From contig JACDTU010000020.1 in the NCBI GenBank assembly GCA_022376465.1, positions 124,001 through 188,000 of the forward strand: 64,000 nucleotides of DNA, given 5' to 3'. Source of the DNA: Cubamyces lactineus. Lineage: Eukaryota > Basidiomycota > Agaricomycetes > Polyporales > Polyporaceae. The position numbers and the translations under genes were made by a program. Of the stretch, positions 11,934 to 23,263 are shown one piece after another (the first letter of the stretch is position 1; each line of letters starts with the position of its first letter). The notes beneath the pieces were generated by a model that saw only the letters and a list, made by a program, of their open reading frames with translations, was not told the DNA's origin and searched no databases.

Positions 11934-13318
11934 GGCTAGGCGAGCGGGGGGATCAGTCTTGCAGTACGCAGCAACCATGAGCTGTCTTTAACGAGGGTCG
12001 TATCAGCCGACCGAACGTAATCAGCAACGCGAGAGGACTGTCTAGCCCTGAAGTGAGTGCAGGGACCACGAACATGAGTGTGGACTGAAGATAGAAGGGA
12101 TCACACCTGTTTGATCACCGCGCGACTTCTTCACATCGTAGTCTCGTTATCATGCACTTCTTCCCTTCATCATGTCCAACGAAGTTTCCCGTGTGGTCGC
12201 GCTGGGCCGGCCTACGTCGATCATTGCGGTATGTAAGTCCACCACGGGGAGACCATGCAGCTTGGAGCATACGGGCACCTGCACAGAGTTCAATAGACTA
12301 GACCGCAAGAAGGAACACCTTGGAAATGTGTTTGACTTTTCGTACGAGTTGCCACAATCTTCAGCACGTCGCTGACGTCCTGCGCGCCAATTGTGGGAGA
12401 GAACCAATCCCCGGACCATGAAGCACCACCGTGTTTGCTGCGCAGAGGTCCATTAGCATGCTTGGATCTGCTAGCATGTATTGATAAGGACATGAGGATC
12501 ATGTCCATCGGTGGCATCTTGCTGTATTCGGACATGCCCTTAATATCAGCAAAGTTCAAGGGTTCGTCGCTGTAACAGTGCATGTTGCGGAAGTTCAGGC
12601 TCATCACCACAAAGATTCAGGCATGACTATGCACGACAGGCCTAGAAGACCTACTAGTGTAAAACTCTGCTAGTTGCGTGGCATTTGTCGACGGTCGTAG
12701 GCCCTCGCGCATACTTTCAGGTCAGGCTGGTCACGGCGAAGACCGTCAGCTAGGTCCCAGGAAGAGATAATAGGAGTTGATTCTGATTATCGTCGCAGAA
12801 AACCGCTGGTTGGGGTTGGGTACGCTAGTGCGGTATTGTCCCCCGCAAAGACACTGTAGGCAAAACCTGCCACCGAGTTAGCATCAATTCAACAGGTTAA
12901 TCCGGCGCCCGATGCCCTCACCTCCCCCGGGATGTGACCTGAATTGAAGTCGGCGTTGGGCATCAACACCATCTGGGTGCCAGAGGGTGACCCGGTCACA
13001 TGCTCGTGCAACTAACAAAGTACCTAGTCACGCGTCACACGGTCCAGGCTTCAACGTCAACGTTCAACTTTCCCTTCAAGTTCATGATCGCAGCAGGCTG
13101 GTCAATTTCTACTCGATAGCACAGATCCCACTCAAAGTATCTTCATCAGCATATCTCGACCTTGCAATGCACCGTACCACTGCGTCTCCGGCGCTTGTTT
13201 GCGCTTTACGACTATATATACCGTGCCGATGAGACATGCATATATCCAGCTTCGAAGATACGATCCTCGCAAACTCGCGGCCACTTCATTCGCGATTACT
13301 CCCACCGAGTCTCTCGCC
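11934..13318. other. Shared upstream region of the helical pair; unassigned coding-like traces
   Basis: About 1.4 kb between the divergent starts. A minus-strand open stretch at 12290-12610 (with GGASWSGDWFSPTIGAQDV) and another near 12830-13010 (TGSPSGTQMVLMPNADFNSG) look protein-like. I cannot assign them to a family or join them into a gene. They may be a decayed gene. TATATATA at 13213-13220 sits about 100 bp before the right-hand start. Confidence 0.4.
13213..13220 (+). promoter_or_regulatory. TATA-like box of the second helical gene
   Basis: TATATATA about 100 bp before the start codon at 13319, a plausible core promoter. Inference from position. Confidence 0.35.
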
Positions 13319-14928
13319 ATGTCCACCCAATCCGTTGCTCAATGCGCTAGCTCTCTACGTAGCCTGTCAAGCACCGCTAGTACTCTGCGCCGCACCATCC
13401 TCGACACCGAGCCCAAGGTCGAGTGGATCGACGGCTTCGCGTCGACTCACTTCCGCAAGCAGTGGGCGGAGAATAGGGAGGTAAGACCATGTTGTATGAG
13501 CACTTCTCTTGCTTCGCTGGTTGAACTACGTTGCTAGAGGTATAACAACATCTTATACGCGTCGGATACCGCGGCGGCGAAGCTTGCCGCTACTATCAAG
13601 TGTACGTGGGCTTGAATACTAGTCGTCCACAAACGAGCTCACGAGAGGATAACGGCACTACTGGCAGACTATCTTTCGCTCCAAGGAGATATGAAGCAGC
13701 CTGACGCAGTCGACGACATGATCGCAGAGATCGGCGCTCTCAGCGTGGTGCGTGACAGCGTACACTCGAGGCGCTAGCAACGACGCTCATAGATATACGA
13801 TGTTATAACGTGCCTGTCCTCGCAGAAACTCCAAAGGCTCGACTTCGACCAGTCTGCGGACCTCTCCTCACTCAAAACCAGCTTTGAGCTGATCACGAGG
13901 GGTCTAACCGCCGCGTTCGACGAACGCGAGCGTGCGATCAGCATCGAACTAGGTGCTGCACATGAAGAGGTTGCGGCCCTTGACCAACAACTCAAAGAGT
14001 AGGCCTTCATACGTTTGAATGCTTCGCGATCTCTAATGATAGTTTGCTCTTGGCAGAATCAATGCTCAGGTCAGTCGCCGACCACCCAGGGTCGCGAGTT
14101 ATACTCACATTCAGCCTTAGATCAGGAAAGACACCGAAGAGGCCACTCGGCATGTCGTCTCCCGTACTTCCGCGACTATTACAAGTCTCTTTGGGCATAG
14201 AAACAAGGGATCGGAGGCAGCTGTCGCTGAGGAAGCCGCACCCGAAGCAGATACTAAAGACAGGAAAACCAAAGAGAGGAAAGCCGCCGAACTTGCGCGC
14301 TCCAAAGCGGAGGCTATCGATCATGCGACGAAGATGCTCTCTGGCGGCGGCGGCATCAGAGAGTCCCACGAAGCGCAGCGACGTGGTAAGAGCGCGACTT
14401 GATCTTCTTCTGTCCGTACTTTCTGATGGCATCTATGGCTCAGATATACAGGAGAGGCTGGAGATCGCGCAGGCAAGGCTGATCAGAGCGACTTCTGCAG
14501 CGCGCGCGAGCGACAGGGGCGACCTCGACGCGGTTCTGCATGCAGAACGTGAGATCCAGAGGGGTTTGGACACGGTGATCGAACACCTCAAGATGTTCCC
14601 TAACGTGACGCAGCAGGTACGACCTCGCGTCACTTCTCTTTGATCCTGTTTGCGAGCGTTGACGCGGCCGCGGCCATCTAGCTCAACAAACAGACGGTCA
14701 ACTATCTCAACGCGTTGGAGACGTTCAAGGCAGACTCCAAGTCGAAAGTGCGTCTCCATAGCTTTCCACAATCCGCACTCAGACTGCGCATGCTGAGCTG
14801 CGTTGACGGTTAAATAGGACAACCAACTTGCCCTTTCGAACATAGAGAGAAAGGTCGCGCTGTCGAGTGGGCCTTGGAAAGACGTCGCCACTCTGCTTGG
14901 CGATGTGTACGCGAAGCAACAGACGTGA
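13319..14928 (+). CDS. Coiled-coil helical protein, partner-like (component B of the divergent pair)
   Basis: Function unproven. The start at 13319 gives MSTQSVAQCASSLRSLSSTA. Later exons carry SADLSSLKTSFELITRGLTA, ERERAISIELGAAHEEVAAL, a charged Ala/Glu/Lys-rich stretch (TKDRKTKERKAAELARSKA) and ARLIRATSAARASDRGDLDA. The final exon ends LLGDVYAKQQT, stop at 14928. Nearly the whole protein is predicted helix. It is about as long as the divergent neighbour (both near 1.6 kb of gene), and both end in an LL-x-D/G-x-YAK motif. No clear membrane hairpin was found here, unlike the partner. About eight introns. Could be a soluble partner subunit, or simply a coiled-coil paralogue. Confidence 0.55.
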
Positions 14929-15417
14929 TAATTGATCGACACTTGGGCGACCGTCGACCAAGTTCGTTCGCGGACGGCCGTTTAGGTGAAGCTGTGGCTA
15001 TGCATCTGTGTAACAGTACGGGTTGTTCATATAGGTTGATCATTATCTGGTGAAAATGCTGCCTTTTGAATGTCGAGAGGCTCTGCTGCCAGGGGCCCGA
15101 CGAGCATATCCGCATGCGAAGCCGTGGGCAACTGGCTAGTCGTATAAGAGATACAGAACAGAAATGCTCGTAATCGTATCTACTACATGCAGCGACGTAC
15201 GGTACGCCCCACCGCCCCGTATGTAATCATCGAGGCAAGCAGCGTCGTACGTACAGAACGTAAGTACACCCCCCTAAAAGCGGGCAACATAGTACGTTGA
15301 GCGTAACCATGACCGCGACGGCGGCCTCGAAACCTTTTGACACATAAGAATAGTAAATATCATGGCGCACACGCGGACCCTCCGACGCTCAGTCGTTCAT
15401 GCATTCAGGTCAGGCGT
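14929..15417. other. Convergent intergenic gap
   Basis: About 490 bp between the stops of the second helical gene and FET3. Nothing recognised beyond presumed 3' UTRs. Confidence 0.5.
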
Positions 15418-17872
15418 TCACGAGCTCTTCTTGCCGCCAACCAGCCCAAAGAAGCGGCCCCTGCGCTCCTTCGCCTCCTGGTGCTCGCGCGCCTCGTGCT
15501 CCATCTCCTCCTCCGAGATGTGCCCGCCGAGCGCATACCACGTCACGGACGCCATCCCGAGCGTCGCGGTGAGCACGCACCCGAACATCGCGCCGATGCC
15601 CTTGGCGTGCCAGCCGTTGTTCTGCGGGAACGGCCCGAGCGGCAGCCCGGAGAGGTCCGTCGCGGACGCGTGCCCCGCGGCGTTGCCCGACGTCGGCAGC
15701 CCGAGCGCGGCGCATTGGTCGAACATGAATTGGGGGATGTCGTCCCGCTGTTGCGCGATGAGAGGGGCTTCGACGAATGTGACGGCGAGGCCGACTTCCA
15801 AGTGCCATTCGATGTGACCTGGTTGACGCCCGGGTTAGTACGCACAATTCAATGGTTTGCTTGACTGGGAGAGAAGAGAGCGGGCGCACAATGGAAGAAC
15901 CAGACACCGGGGTTGTCCGCGATGACACGGAGCGTGACCGAGTTCATGGACGGCACCTGCACCGTGTCGCGCCGCATCGGGTTCGGCTGGCTGTTGTTCA
16001 GCGGCGGGTTGAGCGCGGGGTCGTCGGACGTGTAGTCCTGCGCGCGCCCGACGAGCTGCATCTTGTGTCCGTGTAAGTGGCTGTGCACGCAGGCCACGAG
16101 CGTCAGTATCGGCGCGGAATTGTAAGCGGGACAGTACGCACAAGGGGTGCTTTCCGGCGTCGCCGTTCTTGAGCACGATATCAAACACCGTCAAATGGTC
16201 GACCACGAAGCTCGTCGGGCCGTACGCGCTCGCGATCGTCGCGTTCTCGCCGAGGCTCATCTCGGACATGATCGCGGGCACGAGCGGCGAGTTGTACGTG
16301 ATCCCGTTGAACATCGCGTGGTTCGTGCCGTCCTGCATCGTGTCGAACGACACCTCGAGCTCGATTGTGCGGTGCGCGGCGGGCAGGGGCTCGACGTCGA
16401 TCGGCACGAGCGCGAGGTCGTCTACGTCGTGGTATGCGTCGACGGTGCCGAGGTCGGTGAGCGGCGCCGAGGCGTCGTACGTGATGGACGAGGTCACGTC
16501 TGACGGCGGGATATGGGATTAGTAGTGCTTGATAGGGAAGGAAGAGAAACGACGTACTGGGGTTGAGCGTGTCGGGGACGGTGTCGAACATGTCCGTGTC
16601 CATGTTGGCGTGGATGGCCCAGTTCGCGCTCGTGTCGTTGCGGGCGGTGACGAGGACCGAGTACCGCTGCGCGACGGTGATCGAGATGAGGTCGATCGGG
16701 GATTCCTCAACGTCCGTCTGGAAGGAAAGTGCATCACCCACTGTCAGTACACTCTCTACGTCTCGCCAAAAGGGAAAGGAAGGGCACATACCCCGTCGGC
16801 TTCGATGATCCGCATGTCATGGCCGTCGATCCAGAAGAAGAACGCGGCGAACGCGCTTGTATTCACGATACGGAGACGGTACGTCTTTCCGGGCTATGCA
16901 CGGACAACCACAATCAGTATAAGTGAGCCAATACGGATCAGAAAGCGGACGGACCTGGAAAGGCAGCGTCGCGTTCTCGTTGAAGCCGACTGCGCCAGTG
17001 ACGGGGTCAGGCTTAGTGCCGGCCTTGGGTCCCAGGTAGGTGCCGTTTTGCGCAAAATAGATGAGAGCAGAGTCTGTGCCAGTTCGGCGTCAGTTACGAG
17101 TACCTGCGCGCGTGTGAGAATGGACGAAACATACCGGGGACGGGCTCAGCGCCACCGGGGTTGGCGATGTTCACGAACTGGTCGAGGAGGACGGAGTGCT
17201 CGTCGTGGTACCAGTCGCCGAGGACGATGGTGTACTCCTCGTCGTAGGCGTGGGCCTCCTTTGGCGGGTGGATGACAACCGGGGCGCGGAGACCATCGAC
17301 GTATTGACCCTGTGAACGAATTAGGGATTAAGTTAGCTTTCGCCATGAAGGGTAGTACGATCGTGAGTACTGACTCCAGCGTGGGAGTGGACCCAGTAAG
17401 TGCCCCACTGGCCGGACGAGTTGATGGGGACGACGTAGTCGAATGTCTGGCCGGGAGGAATACCGCTGCGCGAAGAGAAATAAGTGAGATTGAGGAGGTT
17501 GATACAGAGTGTCGCAAGGACTGACCACTGGGAGACGCCGACGGCGCCGTCCATCCAGGAGGTGGAGTTGAAGAACATGCCATGGTGGTGGAGGGAAGAG
17601 GGCTGGTCAATCGAGTTGGTCGCGTGCACAAGTAGGATGTCATCCGTCGTGACGTCGATCGGCGGCGGCCTGTGTGTAGACGCGTCAATCAAGCGGTCTA
17701 CGAGGAGAAAGCCATGTACTCACGGCCAAGTACCGTTGACACCAATGACCCGGCGAGGCTGGAGGCCGTCGGGGTTGGCGTCCTGGACGTAGGTGATGTT
17801 CCACCAGATCTCGCGGACCGCGGCGAGGGCGGGGGAGGCGGCGGAGAGGAGGGCGAGGGCGGACCACTTCAT
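15418..17872 (-). CDS. FET3: FET3-type multicopper ferroxidase
   Basis: Plasma-membrane multicopper oxidase that oxidises Fe(II) to Fe(III) for import by the FTR1 permease encoded next door. The start at 17872 opens a signal peptide (MKWSALALLSAASPALA). Copper ligands are visible in SSLHHHGMFFNST and GTYWVHSHAG, and in the C-terminal HCHIEWHLEVGLA block, read across an intron near 15830-15890. The stretch IANPGGAEPVP contains the Glu position that distinguishes Fet3 ferroxidases from laccases. A C-terminal membrane anchor (GAMFGCVLTATLGMASVTWYALGG) and a charged cytosolic tail end at 15418. About nine introns. Divergent from FTR1 across a promoter with iron-GATA sites, the standard basidiomycete arrangement. 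Confidence 0.93.
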
Positions 17873-18150
17873 GGTGAGGACCTGTCCTGGAGCAGCAGCA
17901 CTCGTGCGGAGGGAGAGGTGCTGGTGGGGGAGGAAGACCCAGGTTGGGCCTGATAAGCTATGGCGGAGGAGGGGAGGACGGGGACGGGGGAGGGCGGGAG
18001 GAGGAAGAGCGGTCTAATATGAGGGGGCGCCATTTTTGCGAGGTGGACTGAGGCCGGGCGAGTGGATGATTGAGTGTGCGTAGAGTACAGACAGACAGTG
18101 GGTGTGGTGGCCCAGCTGCAGTCCATACTTGTCGGGCCTGATCAGAAATT

Positions 18151-18161
18151 TTATCAGATAA
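18151..18161. promoter_or_regulatory. Iron-GATA site 1 (TTATCAGATAA)
   Basis: Matches ATCAGATAA on the plus strand and, being nearly palindromic, presents a GATA core on both strands. It lies 280 bp upstream of the FET3 start. Confidence 0.8.
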
Positions 18162-18217
18162 GCCGGGGCCTCCCCATCCCGCCCGAGATCCCTCTCCCGA
18201 TTCCATGGGCGCTTGTC

Positions 18218-18226
18218 TTATCTGAT
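18218..18226 (-). promoter_or_regulatory. Iron-GATA site 2 (ATCAGATAA on minus)
   Basis: The plus strand reads TTATCTGAT, the reverse complement of the consensus. It lies 56 bp beyond site 1, and the close spacing suggests cooperative binding. Confidence 0.78.
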
Positions 18227-18604
18227 TACCAATTCTGTCCGCGCTCCATCTGCTCCCTCCAGAGAAGCCCGTCCTTCGTCCACTTCGCTGCCACGAGGTC
18301 ACACAACCCAGCACACCACACGCCCTCTTCCGCCGCATCGTCTGACTTTCCCTGTGAACGTCTCCATCGCCACCGTCAGCTTTCTCCCAGGCCTCTGCCC
18401 AACTTAGCGCACACCCTGTCCGTTCGCAAGTCTGCATACCAGCTAGCAGCTCCCGTCGATCACTCGTCGAAATTCAGGGCAGCTGCGTCACCCCCAGCCT
18501 AAAATAACCGGCACCCTATGTTCTCCCGCCAGGTCTCGATGGCACGTCCAGATGGCCGCGCTCGCCGATGCTGGGGTGGGAGCACACCGGTGTCTGATGA
18601 CTCG

Positions 18605-18616
18605 TTATCTGATAAG
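18605..18616. promoter_or_regulatory. Iron-GATA site 3 (TTATCTGATAAG)
   Basis: Nearly palindromic copy, about 310 bp upstream of the FTR1 start. Confidence 0.8.
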
Positions 18617-18689
18617 ATGAGACCGGCCGACCCAGTCCTCGGCCGCGCCCGACGTCTTCGCCAGGGACCCGTACGCTCGGGTCTTTCGT

Positions 18690-18700
18690 TTATCAGATAA
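18690..18700. promoter_or_regulatory. Iron-GATA site 4 (TTATCAGATAA)
   Basis: Nearly palindromic copy, about 230 bp upstream of the FTR1 start and 74 bp beyond site 3. It mirrors the paired layout on the FET3 side. Confidence 0.8.
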
Positions 18701-18926
18701 TGTGAGCCCATTCTGCTCGATCGCCCGCTCGCCTCCCTGGTCCTGCAAAGCCTCGCCGTCCCTCTCCCTTCCTGCCCTCGAGGGTGGCCGGCACTTGCTA
18801 TAATACCACCCGCCGCTCCGCCCCCTGCTGCGCCCAAGGCCCTTCCTTCGCGCCCTCACACAAGTCCCCGCCCGCACACACGGTCTCCCCGCCGTCCCCG
18901 TCCTCGACGCGCGCAGACTAAGCACC

Positions 18927-20458
18927 ATGGCGCGAAACGTCTTCTCCGTCCCCATCTTCTTCATCGTCTTCCGCGAGACCCTCGAGGCCGCCATCATCAT
19001 CTCCGTCCTCCTCGGTCTCGTCGAGCAGATCGTCCACGACGACCCCTCCCTCGTCCCCGGCGCCCTCCCCCCGCCCTCCACCGCCGCCCCGAGCACGCCC
19101 CGGGACGAGAAGGAGCGGCCCCCGCTCGAGAAGACCGGCAGCTCCGAGAACGGCGACGCCCTCTCGGCCCAGCCCCAGCTCACCTCGGACGCGGGCGAGG
19201 AGCCGCAGGCGGACACGAAGCGCCTCCTCCGCAAGATGCGCCTGTACATCTTCGCGGGCGCGTTCCTCGGCTTGTTCATTGCCCTCGCTATCGGCGCTGC
19301 GTTCATCGCCGTCTGGTTCACCCAGGCGAGCGACCTCTGGGCCAAGTCTGAGGAGCTTTGGGAAGGTCAGTCCGTGCGAGGCTAGTGCGAGAGAGAGAGA
19401 GGCGATTGTGCTGACCGGCGTTGCGAAACAGGTATCTTCGAATTGATTGCCTCGCTCATCATCTTCGTCATGGGTGTCTCCATGCTCAAGATGGACCGCG
19501 CAAAGGCCAAGTGGCGCGTCAAGCTCTCGCGCGCATTCTCTGGCAAAGGTACGCCTTGACTGCCCGTCCGCGGGCTGGCTGTGGAAACGTCGTACTTACC
19601 TATGTACACATGTAGCGGTCGACAAGGGTGCCAAGACGGGCAAGTACGTGCTCTTCATCCTGCCCCTCATCACTGTGCTCCGTGAAGGTCAGTGGATCGC
19701 GGTATCATCGGAAGGTGTATGATGCTCACCGACGTGCCCTTCATAGGTATGGAGGCCGTCATCTTCGTCGGCGGTGTCTCCCTCGGCCAGCCCGCGACGT
19801 CCATCCCGATTGCGGCCATCGTCGGTCTTATCTGCGGTCTCATTTGCGGTTACCTCATCTACGCCTTCGCCAGCCGGACCAGTAAGTCTCCTGCTGGTAC
19901 TGACAAATTGCCATGGGCTGACCGGTACGGGCAGCGCTTACCGTCTTCATGGTCGTCATGACCAACTTCCTCCTCCTCATCGGCGCGGGCCTCTTCTCCA
20001 AGGCCGTCTGGGCCTTCCAAGAGAACGCGTTCAACAACCTGTACGTCCTCCCTCCTTCCTTACCCCCGTCGAGCGCAACCCACTAACGCGGCCCGGCAAC
20101 ACACAGGCTCGGCGCAGACGTCGACGACGCGGGCGGCGACGGCCCGGGCTCGTTCGACGTGCGGGGCAACGTGTGGCACCTCGACTGCTGCAACCCGGAG
20201 AACAACTTCGACAACGACGGCTGGTCGATCTTCTCCGCGATCTTCGGCTGGACGAACTCGGCGACGATCGGGTCCGTGCTCTCGTACGTGTTCTACTGGA
20301 TCGCGGTCGTCTGCACGCTCGTCGCGATGAAGTTCCGCGAGGGCCGGACGAAGCTCTTCGGGAAGGAGAGCGCGATGGGCAAGAAGAGGAGGGAGCGCAA
20401 GGAGGCGCAGGACGCGGCGGATGCGATCGCTGCTGCGAATGCTGCGAGCTCGCAGTGA
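18927..20458 (+). CDS. FTR1: FTR1-type high-affinity iron permease
   Basis: Plasma-membrane permease that takes Fe(III) produced by the Fet3 oxidase. The start at 18927 is in a good context (CACCATGG). Two R-E-x-x-E iron motifs are visible: FRETLEAAIIISVLLGLVEQ in exon 1 and LREG|MEAVIFVGGVSLGQ, the latter split by an intron near 19690-19745. Hydrophobic segments appear in each exon (for example LYIFAGAFLGLFIALAIGAA and VGLICGLICGYLIYAFA). The soluble loop WHLDCCNPENN and a last membrane span precede a charged tail ending at 20458. Five or so introns, each about 55-65 bp. A Pro/Ser/Glu-rich loop separates the first two helices. Confidence 0.95.
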
Positions 20459-23263
20459 GCTCGTGGATTCTTCAAGGTGTGGGTTGGGCGCGAGCCTCGC
20501 GGTGCTGGAGGGTTTGACTCCCTTCTGCTGTCAACGCGCTCGTGCATGTGGTAAAATTATGAGATCATCATGGTTGTAGACACGTCCTTACGACTCGTCG
20601 TCCTCCGTCTCGGCACGATGAAAATGTCTTGTTTATTGTTTTCTTGCCTTCCCTCTTACGCTTCTCTCGTTTGTGTCTTCGACTTGGTGTAATTTCTCTT
20701 GTAGCCCATTTATGATGTCCCGAGATGCACATCGGCGTTGCGAGCCTGTACCACCGAGTCAGTTGTCTGGGCTTATCGGATCGTCGTGTCGGATATTGAC
20801 ACGTCTTGAAAACGATGTCGGGCAGATATCCGAGAGCCTCTACAGCTACCGCACCGTCCAGGTTACGACGGCCTTGACAGCGTATTGACAGCGACCCAGA
20901 GGCCTGGGTGTGGCGACCAATACTTCACCAGCCTACACATGTCGCACGACATGACATGGTGTGCGAAGAGCGCTGCGTCTCGAACCACTGGTACAGGAGC
21001 GTTCCTGTCATTCGGATATCGACTAGTGGCGCTAGGCTCTCACAGACGGACCAGACCTCTGTTTGGCCGACATTGAGTTTCGGTGGACGGTCCCCAGTTT
21101 TTGCGGAATAGGACGTCGGGACACCGTGACGGACCACGCCGAGGTCGCGTCCGCGAAATCCCGTTGGAGACCGCACCACATTGGATGGACATGTCGAATG
21201 CCGTGTAGGAGTGATGCCTGGACGCCCATAGTGCCATCTACTCGGCGCGATGCAGAAGGTGAAAGGGGCGGGCGGAATCGCTGATAATCGCGCATTGCGT
21301 GTACGGAAGCACGGAGTGCTCACAGCTCCCGCGATGACGCTTCTTTGCGTTCTGTGACCTTGTGAACGTAGAGGAACATCTCAGGCTGCGACTGCGGCCG
21401 TCCGTAAGAAGAAGCACTTAGCACCAAGAAAGGTCACGAAAAACAGGGCGAGCACGTACTACATGCATCGTGACCAGGGAGCCATGGCGTCTTGTGCTGG
21501 ATTCTACTGCAGCAGTGGTAGGCACCGCTACCTCCATCTTCCAGGGCTTTCCCTGATTGGGCCTATGATGTGCATATGCATCGCGGAAGGCTCGATCCTT
21601 ACCTGAACCGCTTCGACTTCGACTCCGACTTCGCGGCTTCTGCGTGTCACCGTCCTTCCTGACGGCGTCACGATCGTGCCAAGTAGTCCAGTCGTTCCCA
21701 GGGCCGGGTGGTTCTCCCGAGGACGGCCATCCTACGCCCAAGTTTGAATGGCAGCATACCGTGGCGATGGGAAACCGTCGCGCGCACCTGCGAACGAGTC
21801 CACTGAAAAGGCGAAGGGCAAGGTGTATGCTCGGCTCCGATGGACGAACGTCGGCGTATCGTTTGTCGTGCGCTGATGCGGTATGATGCATTGTAAGAAG
21901 ACACTCTTACGGCCTTTGTGCAGAGGTGGGCAGTGGCCGTGGCTGTGAGGAGGCCGAGCCCCGCCGGTACGCCGACGGAAAGACGGTTGCCGCGTGCTCT
22001 GTATTTGGAGCGGTCAGAATAGCAGACCGAGCGGGTGGAGATGAATTAGACCCTGCTAGGGGGCAAAGCCATGCATCGCAAGGGTGATAGACCCAGTTCT
22101 TCGAGGACTACGCCGCGCGGAGAAGCTCCCGGAGCCCCTTGTGAACGTACAAAGTCCATTCACTCTGACTTTGCTTCGCGAGGCTAGAAGGCTACCAGAA
22201 CGCGGGCGTTATCGTATCTGATAGCAACTGCCCAAAATACCGCCGTCCCGAGGGGGAGGGTCGGCAACCGTCGGCACGCTCACGTTCAGCTTCACGCCAG
22301 CGTTTCTGGAACGGCCGGGGCGAGAGTGTGCGTACTTAGGGTCGACTTCGATCGGGCAAGGTTGTGGTGGTGTCGATCGGCGGACCGGCGTCTTTCGTGG
22401 CGCGAGCGATAGACTGCGATAGACTACAACGGCGGACAACAAGGCTTGGCAGGGGGATCCATAGGGTCTCGCTTTATCTGATAAGATCACAACCGAAGAC
22501 CATGCGACATGTTGACATACCGCGCGAAAGGCAGAAAGTCTTCGGTAAGACGAATCGCCCGTCGCGGCCGGCATGACTCCTTGGATGCGTGGGGTGTGCC
22601 TTGAGAGGGGACCTTCGGAGACATGTGCCATCAAATGGGGAAAGCTAGCAACAAGGACATGGTGGCGGATATAGCGGTGGAAGTACGCACCACGCTGTCC
22701 ACCGGAACATACATGCGCGCATTCGCACGCAAGGAGTGGGAGGTCCTGGGCGTGGCGTGCGCGTGATTGTATATGCGCCTTGTATGTTCCGCGTTACGAG
22801 GTTTTGCCTAGGTTGATCAGGGGTATGTCCATCTCGAAACTGCAGCGCCGTCGACAACATGAACGAGCGTGAATGCCGGCCGCAAAATGGCCTCACTGTG
22901 TGGCATCAAAATTCAGTAGTACTGTTAGATGGCGATGCCGGGTCGCCAAGACTAGAGCCCTCAGGATCACGCGAGAGTTGGGGGCGATGGTGCGGCAATA
23001 TTGCCTCGAGTGTGTCTATACGACGTTCGTTCAGCATGCTGGCATATGTGTCTTGGTTGGGGCAGCGTTTTCGGTGTCCGTGAGTTTCGTCCAACTGGAG
23101 AAACGGGACTCTTTCTTGCTCGCCTTCGGTACGAGACTTGCTATGGGTACTAACGCCCATCATACCGCAAGATGGGTAAATATCATACAACTCGCACAGA
23201 TGCAGCACATACATATCGTACAGCAGGAAACATCACTATGTGACAGAACAACATGATAGTTCA
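20459..23263. other. Gene-poor 2.8-kb region
   Basis: No family recognised on either strand. The largest frames (21418-21891 on minus with a short Arg-Ser run; 22209-22634 on minus) lack splice partners and family motifs. The region holds one perfect iron-GATA site near 22474 and a partial one (ATCTGATAG) near 22216. It may include decayed genes. Confidence 0.45.
22474..22485. promoter_or_regulatory. Orphan iron-GATA site (TTATCTGATAAG)
   Basis: The same 12-base string as site 3 of the FET3-FTR1 promoter, 2 kb beyond the FTR1 stop and not next to any gene I recognise. Function uncertain. Confidence 0.45.

Larger units (their letters stand above)
17873..18926. promoter_or_regulatory. Bidirectional FET3-FTR1 promoter
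   Basis: This 1054-bp gap separates two divergent iron-uptake genes. It holds four copies of the fungal iron-GATA consensus ATCWGATAA, listed separately. The FTR1 side is pyrimidine-rich with a TATA-like TATAATA near 18800. Known biology: Sre1/SreA/Urbs1-type GATA repressors bind this motif when iron is replete, so co-repression of both genes by iron is the expected control. Confidence 0.85.

Noticed and set aside
21418..21891. Minus-strand frame with an Arg-Ser run
   Set aside because: The RS stretch is short, no RNA-binding domain is near, and no exon joins it.
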